From an uncultured Aquimarina sp. (GTDB lineage Bacteria; Bacteroidota; Bacteroidia; Flavobacteriales; Flavobacteriaceae): a stretch of 64,000 bases of DNA. This document shows positions 17,076 to 26,923 of the stretch, piece after piece. Made by a program: the position numbers and the translations under genes. The notes under the pieces were generated by a model. It saw only the letters and a program-made list of their open reading frames with translations, was not told where the DNA came from and searched no databases. Positions within the stretch are counted from its first letter, which is position 1, and each line of letters opens with the position of its first letter. The DNA is taken from contig CANMTP010000002.1 of NCBI GenBank assembly GCA_947500845.1, forward strand, positions 124,001-188,000. The letters are read 5' to 3'.

Positions 17076-17900
17076 TTAAACTGCCACCACGCCCTTAATA
17101 TGTGGGTGCGGATTATAGTCAACTAATTTAAAATCATCAAAAACGAAGCCAAAAATATCTTTCACTTCAGGATTGAGTATCATTTTAGGTAATTTACGAG
17201 GTTCTCTCGAAAGTTGCAACTCTAACTGTTCCATATGGTTGTTATATATATGAGCATCTCCAAAAGTATGTATAAATTCTCCTGCTTCGTATCCACATAC
17301 CTGCGCCATCATCATTGTAAATAATGCATAAGAAGCTATATTAAATGGCACACCCAAAAATATATCTGCACTGCGCTGATAAAGTTGACATGATAATTTT
17401 CCGTCGGCAACATAAAATTGAAAAAAGGCATGACAAGGAGGCAAAGCGGCCTTACCGTTTGCGACATTTTCAGAAAAAGATTTAGAAGTATCAGGCAACA
17501 CACTAGGGTTCCAAGCCGATACTAACATACGCCTGCTATCTGGATTATTCTTAAGTGCTTCTACCACTTCTTTTATTTGATCTATTTCATCACCATTCCA
17601 GTTACGCCATTGATGACCGTATACAGGACCTAAGTCACCGTTTTCATCTGCCCACTCATTCCATATACGAACCCCATTTTCTTGAAGATATTCAATATTT
17701 GTATCTCCTTTAAGAAACCAAAGAAGTTCATAAATGATAGATTTAAGGTGTAATTTTTTGGTGGTAACCATAGGAAAACCTTCACTAAGATCGAAACGCA
17801 TTTGATATCCAAAAACGCTTTTTGTACCTGTACCGGTTCGATCTTCCTTCGCATTTCCATTCTCTATTACATGACTTACGAGATCATGATATTGCCTCAT
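17076..17900 (-). CDS. thyA: Thymidylate synthase
   Basis: A 274-residue cytosolic enzyme making dTMP from dUMP with methylene-tetrahydrofolate. It shows [27 protein letters not shown], the catalytic Cys156 in [28 protein letters not shown], and the end [15 protein letters not shown] short loop of about ten residues near 139-150 makes it slightly longer than the E. coli enzyme. The dihydrofolate it produces is recycled by the DHFR fusion at 11557. Confidence 0.97.
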   Translation of the reverse strand: MRQYHDLVSHVIENGNAKEDRTGTGTKSVFGYQMRFDLSEGFPMVTTKKLHLKSIIYELLWFLKGDTNIEYLQENGVRIWNEWADENGDLGPVYGHQWRNWNGDEIDQIKEVVEALKNNPDSRRMLVSAWNPSVLPDTSKSFSENVANGKAALPPCHAFFQFYVADGKLSCQLYQRSADIFLGVPFNIASYALFTMMMAQVCGYEAGEFIHTFGDAHIYNNHMEQLELQLSREPRKLPKMILNPEVKDIFGFVFDDFKLVDYNPHPHIKGVVAV

Positions 17901-18056
17901 ATTATTCCTTACTGTTTGTGTTAATCGTTAAAGTTCGTTAAGTACTTTTCAAATATACAAAAAATAGGTTTCGAGATATTGTTTAACCCAAAGATTATAA
18001 AATAGTTATAAACTAGTGGGAAAAATTATAATTTCGATAAAATATAGTCGAAATAT

Positions 18057-19847
18057 TTATCCTATAATCATTCCTGCAATGGTTGCAGATAATAACGAAG
18101 CTATTGTTCCTCCTAAAAGAGCTTTCATTCCGAACTCTGATAATGTCTTTCTTTGACCAGGAGCCAAAGAACCGATACCCCCAATTTGAATTCCTATAGA
18201 CGCAAAGTTTGCGAATCCACAAAGCATGTAAGTAGCCATAATTACAGATTTATTATAGGTGAGATGAAGTGGATTTGCAGGATTTTTTAAATCTGCTAAT
18301 TGAATATATCCTACGAACTCACTTGCCGCTAGTTTTATCCCTAATAATTGCCCCATAAGCATCATATCTTCTTTGGCAACACCTATTAACCACATTAAAG
18401 GTGCAAAGATGGTTCCTAAAATTGCTTCAAGAGAGAATTTGTCGTAAGGTGTATTTTCTGCAATAAAAGAGTTTAGGGTAGTTATATTTCCAAACCAGCC
18501 TAAGATACCATTCAACATAGCAATTAATGCGACAAATACAAGTAACATTGCTCCTACGTTAGCGGCTAATTTAAGACCTTCTGTGGTTCCGTTAGCAATT
18601 GAATCTAAAACATTCGCTCCAATTTTATCCTGAGTTATTTCAATATTGGAATCAAATTCCTCTGTTTGAGGGTACAAAATTTTAGAAATCACCACAGCTC
18701 CTGGTGCCGCCATAACCGAAGCTGCTAATAAATGTTTAGCAAAAACAAGCTTTAAAGCTTCGTCATCCCCTCCAAGAAAACCAATGTAGGCAGCTAGCAC
18801 ACCACCGGCTACTGTTGCCATTCCTCCTATCATCACCAATAAAATCTCAGAACGATTCATTCGTTCCAGATATGCTTTGATCATTAATGGTGCTTCTGTT
18901 TGGCCTAAAAAAATATTACCTGCAACACTTAGACTTTCTGCTCCAGAAATTTTTAATAATTTAGTCAGAACCCAGGCTAAAGCCTGAACTATCTTTTGAA
19001 TTACTCCCAGGTAAAACAATAAGGATGTTAATGCCGAAAAGAATATAATCGTAGGCAGTACCTGAAATATGAATATAAAACCATAAGAATTTACATCCAT
19101 GATTCCTCCTAATAAAAACTCACTTCCGGCTACAGTATAATCTAATATTGCGACAAAAAGACTTCCAACAAACTCAAAAGTACTTTGAACAAAACCAACT
19201 TTTAGCACTCCAAAGGCTAACAATAATTGAGCTCCTAGACCTATTCCTACTGTCTTCCAATTAATATTTTTTCGATTGCTACTAAATAGAAATGCAATAA
19301 CCAAAAGCGCAATCATACCCAATATCCCTCTCCATAAACTATTAAATGAAAAACCTTGACTTGGAATAATTTCATCCTGAGAGGTTTCTAGCTTCACATA
19401 CTTAGGATGTGCCTTAGAAATCAAATCGATAACTTCAACCCCTTTTTTAAGTTTCATTGAGTTTGAAGTTTCCATCACGACTTCATAATACACATCAACA
19501 ACTTTAGGTACTTTTTGTTTTAAAACGATTAGATTATTGTTTTGAATCCAATACCCACTAGTAAAAATGTTATCAATCAATGAACTATAGGTCCCATCAT
19601 TATTTAAATCTATAAAATCCTTTCCCCTAATAAACTCTTTAGCACCAGAAATACTGTCAGGATATTTAAAAAAGATAACATATTCAGAAACTTGCCAAAA
19701 GGAAGATCTTGTAAAAGATTCATTAGTAGTCTTGACATTATCTTTAGGTGTAGTAATACTATCTTTAGGTGTATTTTCTATTGATTGTGCCGACAGAATT
19801 GTAAAAACAGATAATAAAAGTAGAAAAGTAAGTAGTCCTTTCTTCAT
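18057..19847 (-). CDS. NupC-family nucleoside transporter with N-terminal secreted domain
   Basis: A 596-residue concentrative nucleoside transporter. The C-terminal about 420 residues are a normal CNT core with many membrane helices and the motifs GQTEAPLMIKAYL and TYMLCGFANFASIGIQIGG, which bind nucleoside and drive uptake with H+ or Na+. Ahead of it are a signal peptide (ending SAQ, about residue 21) and about 150 hydrophilic residues resembling a small lipocalin-like domain (FIDLNNDGTYSSLIDN, GYWIQNNNLIVLK), which would lie in the periplasm. This extra domain is absent from E. coli NupC. It fits nucleotide salvage with the two deoxynucleoside kinases of the window. Confidence 0.9.
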   Translation of the reverse strand: MKKGLLTFLLLLSVFTILSAQSIENTPKDSITTPKDNVKTTNESFTRSSFWQVSEYVIFFKYPDSISGAKEFIRGKDFIDLNNDGTYSSLIDNIFTSGYWIQNNNLIVLKQKVPKVVDVYYEVVMETSNSMKLKKGVEVIDLISKAHPKYVKLETSQDEIIPSQGFSFNSLWRGILGMIALLVIAFLFSSNRKNINWKTVGIGLGAQLLLAFGVLKVGFVQSTFEFVGSLFVAILDYTVAGSEFLLGGIMDVNSYGFIFIFQVLPTIIFFSALTSLLFYLGVIQKIVQALAWVLTKLLKISGAESLSVAGNIFLGQTEAPLMIKAYLERMNRSEILLVMIGGMATVAGGVLAAYIGFLGGDDEALKLVFAKHLLAASVMAAPGAVVISKILYPQTEEFDSNIEITQDKIGANVLDSIANGTTEGLKLAANVGAMLLVFVALIAMLNGILGWFGNITTLNSFIAENTPYDKFSLEAILGTIFAPLMWLIGVAKEDMMLMGQLLGIKLAASEFVGYIQLADLKNPANPLHLTYNKSVIMATYMLCGFANFASIGIQIGGIGSLAPGQRKTLSEFGMKALLGGTIASLLSATIAGMIIG

Positions 19848-19912
19848 AAAAATTGAAATCGTTAAAAAAATATAATTAGATCCCCTAAATTGTGTGTGTA
19901 AATGTGATGTAT

Positions 19913-20530
19913 CTAGTCTCTTTTGGAAATTTCATCTCTAATTCTTGCTGCAAGTTCATAATCTTCATTGGCAACTGCCTGATCCAGCATTCTGTTAAGT
20001 TCTTCGAGAGATAGATCTTTATAACTAGTTTCCTTACCTGCCATTTCTACATCTTCTGATACTAACTCATCAACTAACAAACTTTCTGGGTCGTCATCAT
20101 CATCTTTTTTAGGATTAACTTTAAGGTAGATTCCGGCCTGGTCTAAAATATTCTTATAGGTAAATATAGGCGCCTGAAAACGTAATGCTAAAGCAATAGC
20201 ATCACTTGTTCTTGCATCTATTATTTCTTCGATCTTATCTCGTTCACAGATAATACTGGAGTAAAATACTCCATCCACAAGTTTATGGATTATTACTTGC
20301 TTTACAATAATATCAAATCGATCTGCAAAATTTTTGAAAAGATCATGTGTTAATGGTCTGGGAGGTTTAATCTCTTTTTCTAAAGCAATTGCTATAGACT
20401 GTGCTTCAAAAGCGCCTATAACTATTGGCAGTTTTCTTTCTCCATCAACTTCACTTAAAATTAGTGCGTATGCCCCATTCTGGGTCTGACTGTATGATAT
20501 TCCTTTTATGTTCAGTCGAACTAAACTCAT
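19913..20530 (-). CDS. Bifunctional nuclease (DUF151) domain protein with UVR motif
   Basis: A 205-residue protein. Residues about 1-135 match the bifunctional nuclease/DUF151 family (LPIVIGAFEAQSIAIALE, RPLTHDLFKNF, DARTSDAIALALRFQAPIF). The C-terminus has a UvrB/UvrC-like helical motif (LEELNRMLDQAVANEDYE, AARIRDEI), a common partner of this domain. An acidic linker with five consecutive Asp lies between. Start at 20530 is chosen because MSLVRLNIKGISYS is the family N-terminus; the 11 upstream residues overlap the etfA terminator. The biochemical role in bacteria is poorly known; nuclease activity was shown for a plant relative. Confidence 0.88.
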   Translation of the reverse strand: MSLVRLNIKGISYSQTQNGAYALILSEVDGERKLPIVIGAFEAQSIAIALEKEIKPPRPLTHDLFKNFADRFDIIVKQVIIHKLVDGVFYSSIICERDKIEEIIDARTSDAIALALRFQAPIFTYKNILDQAGIYLKVNPKKDDDDDPESLLVDELVSEDVEMAGKETSYKDLSLEELNRMLDQAVANEDYELAARIRDEISKRD

Positions 20531-20542
20531 ATTGCTCTCAAT

Positions 20543-20591
20543 AAAAAAAGGCTGTTTGAACATGTGGACTTTTACCTAAGTTCAAACAGCC
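20543..20591 (-). terminator. Terminator after etfA
   Basis: Arms GGCTGTTTGAA (20550-20560) and TTCAAACAGCC (20581-20591) form an 11-bp stem with a 20-nt loop, followed on the minus strand by a run of seven T. It ends the etfB-etfA operon before the DUF151 gene. Confidence 0.85.
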
Positions 20592-20616
20592 CTTAATTGG
20601 GCACAATTTATGAAAA

Positions 20617-21585
20617 TTATGCGTTATTCGACTTAAATTCCTTTAATTTTTCGATAAGTTTAGGCACTACCTCAAAAGCATCTCCTACGATTCCATAGTC
20701 TGCAGCTTTGAAGAAAGGTGCTTCGGGATCATTATTAATCACTACCTTAACTTTACTTGCATTAATTCCTGCAAGGTGTTGAATAGCCCCAGAGACTCCA
20801 ACGGCAATATATAGATTAGAGGCAACTGGCTTTCCTGTTTGCCCAACGTGCTCTCCATGAGGCCTCCAGCCCATATCACTTACAGGTTTAGAGCATGCAG
20901 TTGCAGCTCCTAATACTTCTGCGAGATCTTCAATCATTCCCCAATTCTCAGGACCTTTTAACCCGCGCCCACCAGACACTACGATTTCTGCATCTGCAAT
21001 AGATACTTTATCTGTTGCCTTATCTACAGAAGTGATACTTACTGCAAAATCTTCATCAGATAATGAAGGCTCAAAAGCTTCTGCAGTAGCTGCACCAGAA
21101 TTTTCCTTAAGTCCGAATGCATTATTAGATAACCCTATTACTTTTACATCGGTTGACATTTCGGTAATATTAAAGGCTTTATTAGTGAATGCCGTACGTT
21201 TCACTATGAAAGGCGAAGCACTCTCTGGCAACGCCACTACATTAGATGCATACCCCGCATTGAGATTTACGGCTAAAAGAGGTGCCAAAAACTTACTATC
21301 AGCAGAAGAACTTACAACCACTACCTTGGCTCCTTCTTTTTCTGCAGCTTGTTTTAGAGTATCTGCATATGCTTTTGCATTAAAAGTAGACAACTTATCG
21401 TTTTTTACTTCTAATACCTTATCTACACCATATATTCCTAATTCATTGGCATCACCTCCATTTATACTCACAGCAGTTACTGTAGTACCCAACATCTTAG
21501 CCACTTCTTTCGCGTAAGAAGCCACTTCGAAAGCTACTTTTTTAAACTTTCCTCCTTCACTTTCTGTATATACTAAAACTGACAT
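20617..21585 (-). CDS. etfA: Electron transfer flavoprotein alpha subunit
   Basis: A 322-residue FAD-binding subunit of ETF, which takes electrons from acyl-CoA dehydrogenases and passes them to ETF:quinone oxidoreductase. The FAD domain signature is clear: VVSGGRGLKGPENWGMIE, SKPVSDMGWRPHGEHVGQTG, YIAVGVSGAIQHLAG and NDPEAPFFKAADYGIVGD. It follows etfB by 13 nt and is closed by a strong terminator, so the two are one operon. Confidence 0.97.
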   Translation of the reverse strand: MSVLVYTESEGGKFKKVAFEVASYAKEVAKMLGTTVTAVSINGGDANELGIYGVDKVLEVKNDKLSTFNAKAYADTLKQAAEKEGAKVVVVSSSADSKFLAPLLAVNLNAGYASNVVALPESASPFIVKRTAFTNKAFNITEMSTDVKVIGLSNNAFGLKENSGAATAEAFEPSLSDEDFAVSITSVDKATDKVSIADAEIVVSGGRGLKGPENWGMIEDLAEVLGAATACSKPVSDMGWRPHGEHVGQTGKPVASNLYIAVGVSGAIQHLAGINASKVKVVINNDPEAPFFKAADYGIVGDAFEVVPKLIEKLKEFKSNNA

Positions 21586-21598
21586 ATTATTATTTCTT

Positions 21599-22345
21599 TT
21601 AAATAGCTTTTGCTTCGTTATGTAATAAATCTATTAGTTCTTGAACATTATCAGGAGAAACCAATTTTACTTCTCCTTTTGGAGCTGGTTTTTCAAATTG
21701 CACCGCCTTTGTTTCATGATCGGCATCAATCGGTTCTACTACGGTAAGAGGTTTTTTACGAGCCATCATAATTCCTCTCATATTAGGAATACGAAGATCA
21801 CTTTCTTCAACCAGTCCTTTTTGACCACCAACAACCAATGGCAATTTAGTCGTAGATGTTTCTTTACCTCCATCAATCTCTCTAATCGCAGTTGCTGTAT
21901 CACCATCTATTTCTAAACCAATACAGGTATTTACAAAATTAGCACCTGTAAGTGCTGCAACCATCCCAGGCACCATACCCCCATTGTAATCGATAGATTC
22001 TCTACCACCAATCACAAGATCATATCCTCCATCCTGAACAATTTTTGCCAACTGTTTTGCTACAAAAAAACCATCTGTAGCCTCAGCATTCACTCTAATT
22101 GCATTATCTGCTCCAATAGCGAGAGCCTTACGCAATGTAGGTTCTGTCTCTGGACCACCAACATTTACCACATCCACAGAAGCACCTTGCTTCTCCTTGA
22201 ACCACATAGCCCGTGTTAAACCAAACTCATCATTCGGATTAATTACAAACTGCACTCCGTTGGTGTCAAATTTGGTATCACCATCCGTAAAATTAATCTT
22301 AGAAGTTGTGTCCGGCACATGGCTAATACAAACTAATATCTTCAT
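21599..22345 (-). CDS. etfB: Electron transfer flavoprotein beta subunit
   Basis: A 248-residue AMP-binding subunit of ETF. It starts MKILVCISHVPDTTSKINF, has the NPNDEFGLTRAMWFKE segment, and the recognition-loop region LPLVVGGQKGLVEESDLRIPNMRGIMMARKKPL is split among short motifs typical of EtfB. It is the first gene of the etfBA operon and is divergent from pdhB, with a shared 164-nt intergenic region. Confidence 0.97.
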   Translation of the reverse strand: MKILVCISHVPDTTSKINFTDGDTKFDTNGVQFVINPNDEFGLTRAMWFKEKQGASVDVVNVGGPETEPTLRKALAIGADNAIRVNAEATDGFFVAKQLAKIVQDGGYDLVIGGRESIDYNGGMVPGMVAALTGANFVNTCIGLEIDGDTATAIREIDGGKETSTTKLPLVVGGQKGLVEESDLRIPNMRGIMMARKKPLTVVEPIDADHETKAVQFEKPAPKGEVKLVSPDNVQELIDLLHNEAKAI

Positions 22346-22467
22346 TTTATATAGGTTTTTTTTGAGAATTTAATAATAAACGCGAATGTACAAATAAAAA
22401 GTCGAATTTACTATGCGTGCATAATAAATTTTTTAATGTTCGATCATGCTCAAAGGGTTTAAATTGC

Positions 22468-22475
22468 TACTTTTG
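22468..22475 (+). promoter_or_regulatory. -7 promoter element for pdhB
   Basis: TACTTTTG matches TAnnTTTG exactly and is 35 nt upstream of the pdhB ATG at 22510. It also argues that the longer reading frame beginning at 22417 is not the real start. No clear -33 TTG was found. Confidence 0.45.
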
Positions 22476-22509
22476 CCTTTCGTGTAGCACAAAAATAATT
22501 ATTATATCA

Positions 22510-23487
22510 ATGAAAACGATACAATTCAGAGAAGCAATTTGCGAAGCAATGAGTGAAGAAATGCGCCGTGATGAATCTATTTATTTAATGGGTGAAGAAG
22601 TTGCAGAATACAATGGCGCCTATAAAGCAAGTAAAGGTATGCTTGATGAGTTTGGTCCAGACAGGGTTATTGACACTCCAATCTCTGAATTAGGTTTTGC
22701 TGGGGTCGGTGTTGGAAGTGCTATGAATGGTAATCGACCTATCATTGAATTTATGACTTTTAATTTCTCATTAGTTGGAATTGATCAGATTATTAATAAT
22801 GCTGCCAAAATGCGCCAAATGAGTGGTGGACAATTTAATATTCCTATTGTTTTTAGAGGTCCTACCGCTTCTGCTGGTCAATTGGGTGCTACTCACTCTC
22901 AGGCTTTTGAAAATTGGTTTGCCAATACTCCAGGCTTGAAGGTTGTTGTCCCTTCAAATCCAAAAGACGCCAAAGGTTTATTAAAATCTGCTATCAGAGA
23001 CGATGATCCTGTAATTTTTATGGAGAGTGAACAAATGTATGGTGATAAAGGCGAAGTACCTGAAGGAGAATTTACCATTCCCCTAGGAGTAGCCGAAATA
23101 AAAAGAGAAGGTAGTGATGTTACTATAGTTTCTTTCGGAAAAATTATCAAAGAAGCATATAAAGCTGCCGATGAGCTAGCTAAAGAAAATATTTCATGCG
23201 AAGTAATAGATCTAAGAACTGTACGTCCCCTGGATCTTGATGCCATTTTTACTTCAGTAAAAAAGACTAATCGATTAGTTATTCTTGAAGAAGCCTGGCC
23301 TCTTGCCAATATAGCTTCAGAAATTACTTATCAGGTTCAATCCAACATTTTCGACTATTTAGATGCACCTATAGTAAAAATTAATACTGCCGATACGCCT
23401 ACCCCCTATTCACCGGTATTGTTCGAAGAATGGCTGCCAAACAGCAAGGATGTTATTAAAGCTGTCAAAAAAGTAATGTACAAATAA
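22510..23487 (+). CDS. pdhB: Pyruvate dehydrogenase E1 component, beta subunit
   Basis: A 325-residue transketolase-like beta subunit that, with an E1 alpha encoded elsewhere, decarboxylates pyruvate with thiamine diphosphate. Visible are FREAICEAMSEEMRRDE, the thiamine-contacting Glu in DTPISELGFAGVGVGSAM, FRGPTASAGQLGATHSQAFE, and the C-terminal swivel domain with VIDLRTVRPLD and LEEAWPLANIASEI. The ATG at 22510 gives the family N-terminus MKTIQFREAICEAM. It could in principle serve a branched-chain dehydrogenase, but the sequence is closest to the PDH type as I read it. Confidence 0.9.
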   Translation: MKTIQFREAICEAMSEEMRRDESIYLMGEEVAEYNGAYKASKGMLDEFGPDRVIDTPISELGFAGVGVGSAMNGNRPIIEFMTFNFSLVGIDQIINNAAKMRQMSGGQFNIPIVFRGPTASAGQLGATHSQAFENWFANTPGLKVVVPSNPKDAKGLLKSAIRDDDPVIFMESEQMYGDKGEVPEGEFTIPLGVAEIKREGSDVTIVSFGKIIKEAYKAADELAKENISCEVIDLRTVRPLDLDAIFTSVKKTNRLVILEEAWPLANIASEITYQVQSNIFDYLDAPIVKINTADTPTPYSPVLFEEWLPNSKDVIKAVKKVMYK

Positions 23488-23601
23488 AATGAACCTTTTC
23501 ATTTTACGTTCCTCAATTTTAAGTATTGTATTGTATTGAAAATGGCCTAAAAATTGATGTGATCCACTAACTATTACAAGTATTAATTTTAATGTCTTTG
23601 A

Positions 23602-26097
23602 ATGAGAGATTTGATCTTAGGGGGAATTTTAACTGTATTTAGTTGTACATTTCTTCTTTCGCAAACTAAAGTTGGTGGTCAGGTATTTGATAACAACAAT
23701 CAACCCATTCCTTTTGCCAATGTGGTTTATGTAAACTCTACTGTAGGTACCATAACCGATGAAAATGGCAGATTTTATATGGAGTCTGACGATAATCACA
23801 CAAGTATTAAAATTTCATTTATCGGTTTTGAAACAAAAAACATTGCTCTTCAAAAGCGTGTTAACTATAATATGGAGATAATTCTGGAAGAGGAAGCTGC
23901 GGCTTTAGATGCCGTATTTATCTTTAAAGGAAAAACATCAAAAAAAAATAATCCTGCCATAGATATTCTTCGGAAAATATGGGACAATAGGCGTGAAAAT
24001 GGGGTAAAAAAGTTCAAACAGTATCAATATGATAAGTATGAAAAGCTAGAATTTGACTTGAACACTATTGATAGCGCTCTAATTAATAGTCGAATATTTA
24101 ATGGTATGGAATTCATTTTTGACGATGTTGATACCTCCCGGGTCACAGGGAAAACGTACCTCCCAATTTTTCTTAATGAAGCCATCTCAAAAGTTTATGG
24201 AGACAATACCACTGATGAATTTAAGGAAGTCCTTAAAGGAAATAAAAATGCAGGTTTTAGTGATAATCAAACACTAATTGCTTTTGTTAAAGACCTATAT
24301 TCTGACTATGATGTATATGAAAATTATCTGAAGTTTTTTGACAAAAGTTTTACCAGTCCGTTATCCCGGACAGGAATCAATGTTTACAACTACGTTCTGA
24401 CCGATAGTGCTTATATAGGTAATAAATGGTGCTATAATATTATTTACTATCCCCGGAGAAAAAACGAGCTTACCTTTAAAGGAGATTTCTGGGTAAACGA
24501 CACTACCTGGGCGATCAAAGAAATTAACTTAAAGGTTACCAAAAGCGCTAATATTAATTGGGTTAAGGACCTATACATCGAACAGGAGTTTGACGTACTT
24601 AATGACTCTATATTCTTAATTACCAAAGATTATTTCCAATCTGATTTTGCTTTTAGCAAAAAAGAAAAATCCCGAGGGGTTTATGGAAAAAGAACCACCT
24701 TATTCGACAATTATAAATTTGATATAAAAAAAGGTAAAAAATTTTATCAAAGTCAGGTAGATCCATATGATCAGGATATTTACAATAGGGAAGATTCTTT
24801 TTGGAAAAATGCCAGAATGGAAGAACTCAATCAAGATGAGCAAAAGGTTTACAAATTACTAGACACTCTTAAAACTGTAAAAGCATTTAAAAGACTTTAT
24901 AATATAGGAACTATACTAGCCTCAGGATATATAGAATTTGATGGTTTCGATTTTGGACCTTTATTCTCTACCGTCGGCTTTAATGAAATCGAAGGATGGA
25001 GATTACGTGCAGGTGGTAGAACCTATTTTACTGCAAATGACAGATGGCGCGTAGAAGGTTATGGAGCATATGGTTTTAAAGATAATAAATTCAAATACGG
25101 CTTGTCTGGAAAATACTTGGTAGATCGAAAGTCCAGACTTATTGTGTCTGCCGGAAATCGAAGAGATGTTGAACAACTAGGAGCTAGTCTAACAAATACC
25201 AACGATGTCGAAGGAAGAAGTCTTGCCTCATCATCCATAATTGCAACAGGAGACAATGATCGATTAACTTCGATTAATCTATCAGCATTTTCGATGCAGT
25301 TGGAGCCAAGAAAAAATTTCACTATTGGAGTTACTGGATCCTTTAGAACTCTAAAACCTGCAGATCGATCCTTATTCAGCCTAGATTTTTTAGATCCAGA
25401 AACTAATGAGCTGAAATCCCAAATTAAACAGACCGAAATAGCCACTACACTTGCCTATTTTCCTGGACGAAAAACTACAGGATACGGGGTCGATAGAATC
25501 ACAGTAAACGATGGAGATTTTGCTACTTTATTTCTCAATTATAGTGTTGGTCTTCAGGATATTATTGAAAGTGACTTTGAATACCAAAAAATCCAGTTTT
25601 TATACCAACAACCTTGGAATATTGGTGGATTTGGAAGATTAAACAGTACACTGGAATTAGGTAAAACTTTTGGAGAGGTACCTCTTGGTTTATTAAGTGT
25701 TATTCCTGGTAACCAAACCTTATTATCCATCTACAACACGTTCCCGCTACTTAATTTTTATGAGTTTGTAACCGACACTTATGTCACACTACACCTTGAA
25801 CATAACTTTAACGGAAGAATATTTTCTAGAATTCCATTACTACGAAAACTAAATCTTAGAGAATTGGTTGGACTAAGAGGTGCCTGGGGGCAATTATCTG
25901 AAGAAAATCTTTTATTAAGTGCTCCTTCAAACGAAATTCTGATTGCTCCAGAAGATGAGGTATACTGGGAATATAGCTTGGGAGTCGGAAATATCTTTAA
26001 AATCTTTAGAATTGATTTCCACTTTAGAGGTAATTATTTTGATAATCCAGATGCACGTAAATTTGGAGTTACCGGATCATTTGGCTTTTACTTCTAA
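23602..26097 (+). CDS. DUF5686/carboxypeptidase-regulatory-like outer-membrane protein
   Basis: An 831-residue predicted outer-membrane protein. A signal peptide (ending about residue 20) precedes a CarboxypepD_reg-like beta-sandwich (residues about 22-105: GGQVFDNNNQPIPFANVVY, GTITDENGRFYM, ISFIGFETKNI). The rest matches DUF5686, with conserved PAIDILRKIWDNRRENG and an alternating, aromatic-ended C-terminus (VTGSFGFYF) as in beta-barrels. Related proteins resemble TonB-dependent receptors in their first domain but lack a plug. Function unknown; perhaps surface nutrient or lipid handling. It stands about 115 nt after pdhB and is probably transcribed alone. Confidence 0.8.
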   Translation: MRDLILGGILTVFSCTFLLSQTKVGGQVFDNNNQPIPFANVVYVNSTVGTITDENGRFYMESDDNHTSIKISFIGFETKNIALQKRVNYNMEIILEEEAAALDAVFIFKGKTSKKNNPAIDILRKIWDNRRENGVKKFKQYQYDKYEKLEFDLNTIDSALINSRIFNGMEFIFDDVDTSRVTGKTYLPIFLNEAISKVYGDNTTDEFKEVLKGNKNAGFSDNQTLIAFVKDLYSDYDVYENYLKFFDKSFTSPLSRTGINVYNYVLTDSAYIGNKWCYNIIYYPRRKNELTFKGDFWVNDTTWAIKEINLKVTKSANINWVKDLYIEQEFDVLNDSIFLITKDYFQSDFAFSKKEKSRGVYGKRTTLFDNYKFDIKKGKKFYQSQVDPYDQDIYNREDSFWKNARMEELNQDEQKVYKLLDTLKTVKAFKRLYNIGTILASGYIEFDGFDFGPLFSTVGFNEIEGWRLRAGGRTYFTANDRWRVEGYGAYGFKDNKFKYGLSGKYLVDRKSRLIVSAGNRRDVEQLGASLTNTNDVEGRSLASSSIIATGDNDRLTSINLSAFSMQLEPRKNFTIGVTGSFRTLKPADRSLFSLDFLDPETNELKSQIKQTEIATTLAYFPGRKTTGYGVDRITVNDGDFATLFLNYSVGLQDIIESDFEYQKIQFLYQQPWNIGGFGRLNSTLELGKTFGEVPLGLLSVIPGNQTLLSIYNTFPLLNFYEFVTDTYVTLHLEHNFNGRIFSRIPLLRKLNLRELVGLRGAWGQLSEENLLLSAPSNEILIAPEDEVYWEYSLGVGNIFKIFRIDFHFRGNYFDNPDARKFGVTGSFGFYF

Positions 26098-26242
26098 ACC
26101 TTAAATTAAAGAATATTTCATTTTTTAATTCATCAATACTTTTCTATACTCCTGAAAACGTTATAGTTTATCTTTTCATCAATAATTATTAAAAAAACCA
26201 ATATTTTCTTCTCATAAATTTTATCTAAACCCTTGTAATACC

Positions 26243-26250
26243 TATATTTG
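26243..26250 (+). promoter_or_regulatory. -7 promoter element for ppa
   Basis: TATATTTG matches TAnnTTTG and lies 28 nt upstream of the ATG at 26278. A TTG at 26233-26235 is too close to be the -33 box. Confidence 0.45.
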
Positions 26251-26277
26251 CCGCCCATTAAACTGAAAACAAAAATT

Positions 26278-26808
26278 ATGAGCGCAGCTACCAAGGACAG
26301 CTTTGACGTATTGATTGAAATTCCAAAAGGAAGTCGTAATAAATATGAATACGACTTTGAAATAAAAAAAATACGATATGATCGTATGATTTTTTCTTCT
26401 ATGATGTACCCTGCAGACTATGGTTTTATCCCAGAAACTATGGCATTAGACGGAGATCCTTTGGATGTTTTAGTCCTAGTTACAGAACCTACTTTTCCTG
26501 GCTGTGTAATGGAAGTAAAACCGATAGGTGTTTTTCATATGGCTGATGAAAAAGGTCCTGATGAAAAAATTATTTGTGTTCCTATTTCTGATCCTATAGC
26601 CAGTAAAATTGCCGATCTAAAAGAAATGAATCCTCATTTAATAAAAGAAATAGAACATTTTTTCCAGGTTTATAAAGATCTGGAGAAGAAAAAAGTTGAT
26701 GTTGGTGGTTGGGGCAATATTGATGAAGCCAAACAAATTATCAAAGACTGTGTAAGGCGTTTCGAAGAGCTTGAAGATAAACCAAAAGGATTGTTTAGTA
26801 TCTACTAA
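26278..26808 (+). CDS. ppa: Soluble inorganic pyrophosphatase
   Basis: A 176-residue family I pyrophosphatase that splits PPi to two phosphates in the cytosol. Active-site segments are IEIPKGSRNKYEYDFE, MYPADYGFIPET, and LDGDPLDVLVLV (the DxDPxD metal motif), followed by ADEKGPDEKIICVP. The ATG at 26278 starts MSAATKDSFDVLIEIP; ten residues added by an earlier start lack support. It is directly followed by a terminator and then the membrane pyrophosphatase, so PPi is handled by two enzymes encoded side by side. Confidence 0.96.
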   Translation: MSAATKDSFDVLIEIPKGSRNKYEYDFEIKKIRYDRMIFSSMMYPADYGFIPETMALDGDPLDVLVLVTEPTFPGCVMEVKPIGVFHMADEKGPDEKIICVPISDPIASKIADLKEMNPHLIKEIEHFFQVYKDLEKKKVDVGGWGNIDEAKQIIKDCVRRFEELEDKPKGLFSIY

Positions 26809-26831
26809 ATCTTTATCACCTAAAAAACATA

Positions 26832-26869
26832 AAAAAGCACAATGTTTATTATAAACTATTGTGCTTTTT
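26832..26869 (+). terminator. Terminator between ppa and hppA
   Basis: AAAAAGCACAAT and ATTGTGCTTTTT form a long stem, extended inside by GTTTA/TAAAC, with T-rich sequence after it. It separates the two pyrophosphatase genes into different transcription units. Confidence 0.85.
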
Positions 26870-26923
26870 CTGTTTAGGGTATTTTTACTACTTTTAGCGA
26901 CTAATTAACTTAAAATATATTTA

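Noticed and set aside
21032..21517. 161-codon plus-strand frame inside etfA
   Set aside because: It is antisense to a clearly conserved gene and has low-complexity, non-protein-like content.
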